Shown here one piece after another: positions 6,312 to 6,560 of a DNA stretch of 6,560 nucleotides. Source of the stretch: a bacterium (GTDB taxonomy: Bacteria > Elusimicrobiota > Elusimicrobia > UBA1565 > UBA9628); NCBI GenBank assembly GCA_021790955.1, contig JAJYFI010000096.1, positions 1 through 6,560 on the forward strand, in the 5' to 3' direction. Position 1 is the first letter of the stretch. Every line of letters starts with the position of its first letter. The position numbers were made by a program, and so were the translations under genes. Under the pieces are notes generated by a model. The model was not told where the DNA came from. It worked only from the letters and a program-made list of their open reading frames with translations, and did not search any database.

Positions 6312-6542
6312 TCAGTTCATCCGCTGCCACCCGGCCGCGACGAAGCCGGTGGCGCAGTCCGACGCCTTCTCGGAGTCGATCCATTGCTGCGCGATCGGGA
6401 AGGCCGAGGCACCTTCGAGCCGGCTACGGCACTGCATGATCTGGCCGGTCTGCGGGTTTCTCAACACGATATCGGTTGGACTCGGTGCGCAGCTGGCGAG
6501 GCCACTGAGGGAGAGCAGGACCAGCAGGTACAGGCGCGGCAT
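6312..6542 (-). CDS. Small secreted lipoprotein of unknown function
   Basis: A 76-residue protein with a lipoprotein signal: a short basic start (MPR), hydrophobic core LYLLVLLSLSGL and lipobox LASC with the lipidated Cys at 18. The mature part of about 58 residues contains NPQTGQIMQCRS and a second Cys near DCATGFVAAGWQ, so a disulfide in the periplasm is possible. Similar short lipoproteins with 'NPxTG...C...C...GF' occur as hypothetical proteins in alphaproteobacteria and related groups (recollection). The start is supported by GGGAG about 8 nt upstream on the minus strand (within 6550-6556). It converges on the zinc-ribbon frame with only 14 nt between the stops and belongs to the segment right of the apparent junction. 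No function can be assigned. Confidence 0.72.
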   Translation of the reverse strand: MPRLYLLVLLSLSGLASCAPSPTDIVLRNPQTGQIMQCRSRLEGASAFPIAQQWIDSEKASDCATGFVAAGWQRMN

Positions 6543-6560
6543 CAGTATCTCCCATCACGG

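Noticed and set aside
5353..6384. 343-codon minus-strand open frame opposite the RND gene
   Set aside because: It is rich in Arg, Gly, Pro and Ala with no recognisable motif, and it lies antisense to clear RND-family sequence.
6150..6560. Second plus-strand frame reading through the region right of the junction
   Set aside because: It is open, but has no motif and is antisense to the lipoprotein gene. The competing frame has the two CxxC pairs of a zinc ribbon.
1..6560. CRISPR array, tRNA, rRNA, transposase or insertion-sequence ends
   Set aside because: No regularly spaced direct repeats, cloverleaf-like segment, rRNA-like sequence or transposase motif was seen on either strand by eye.

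Overview
The window is GC-rich and densely packed, and it encodes a Gram-negative (diderm) bacterium: it has a TolC-family outer-membrane efflux protein and the start of an RND inner-membrane pump, next to sigma-54-type signalling genes. I cannot place the organism firmly from sequence alone. The genes look like those of a high-GC, deep-branching Gram-negative lineage (Elusimicrobiota- or deltaproteobacteria-like), but this is an impression only.

Layout. (1) Positions 1-660, minus strand: the first 220 codons of a gene that runs off the left edge. Its N-terminus resembles region I of sigma-54 (RpoN), followed by a helix-turn-helix-like stretch. It is open through all 220 codons, and a good -24/-12 (sigma-54) promoter sequence lies just upstream. 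(2) Positions 661-777: a divergent intergenic region, less GC-rich than the genes, with that promoter and a 21-bp imperfect palindrome. (3) Positions 778-3615, plus strand: a soluble NtrB-like histidine kinase with two PAS domains, then an NtrC-family sigma-54 activator (receiver, AAA+ with GAFTGA, Fis-type HTH). (4) Positions 3616-3689: a short gap with weak promoter candidates, one of the sigma-54 type. (5) Positions 3690 to about 6130, plus strand: a tightly overlapping operon of a stand-alone receiver protein, a TolC-like outer-membrane protein and an RND pump. (6) About 6133-6560: a different kind of sequence. The RND reading frame runs without a stop into a Cys4 zinc-ribbon tail unrelated to RND pumps and ends at 292 codons, where a pump of about 1,000 residues is expected. 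A small convergent lipoprotein gene follows on the minus strand.

Working model (inference): the PAS kinase senses a cytoplasmic signal and phosphorylates the NtrC-like activator, which drives sigma-54 promoters. Likely local targets are the divergent RpoN-like gene and possibly the receiver-TolC-RND operon. The junction near 6133 is either an assembly chimera or a real insertion or recombination that broke the pump gene.
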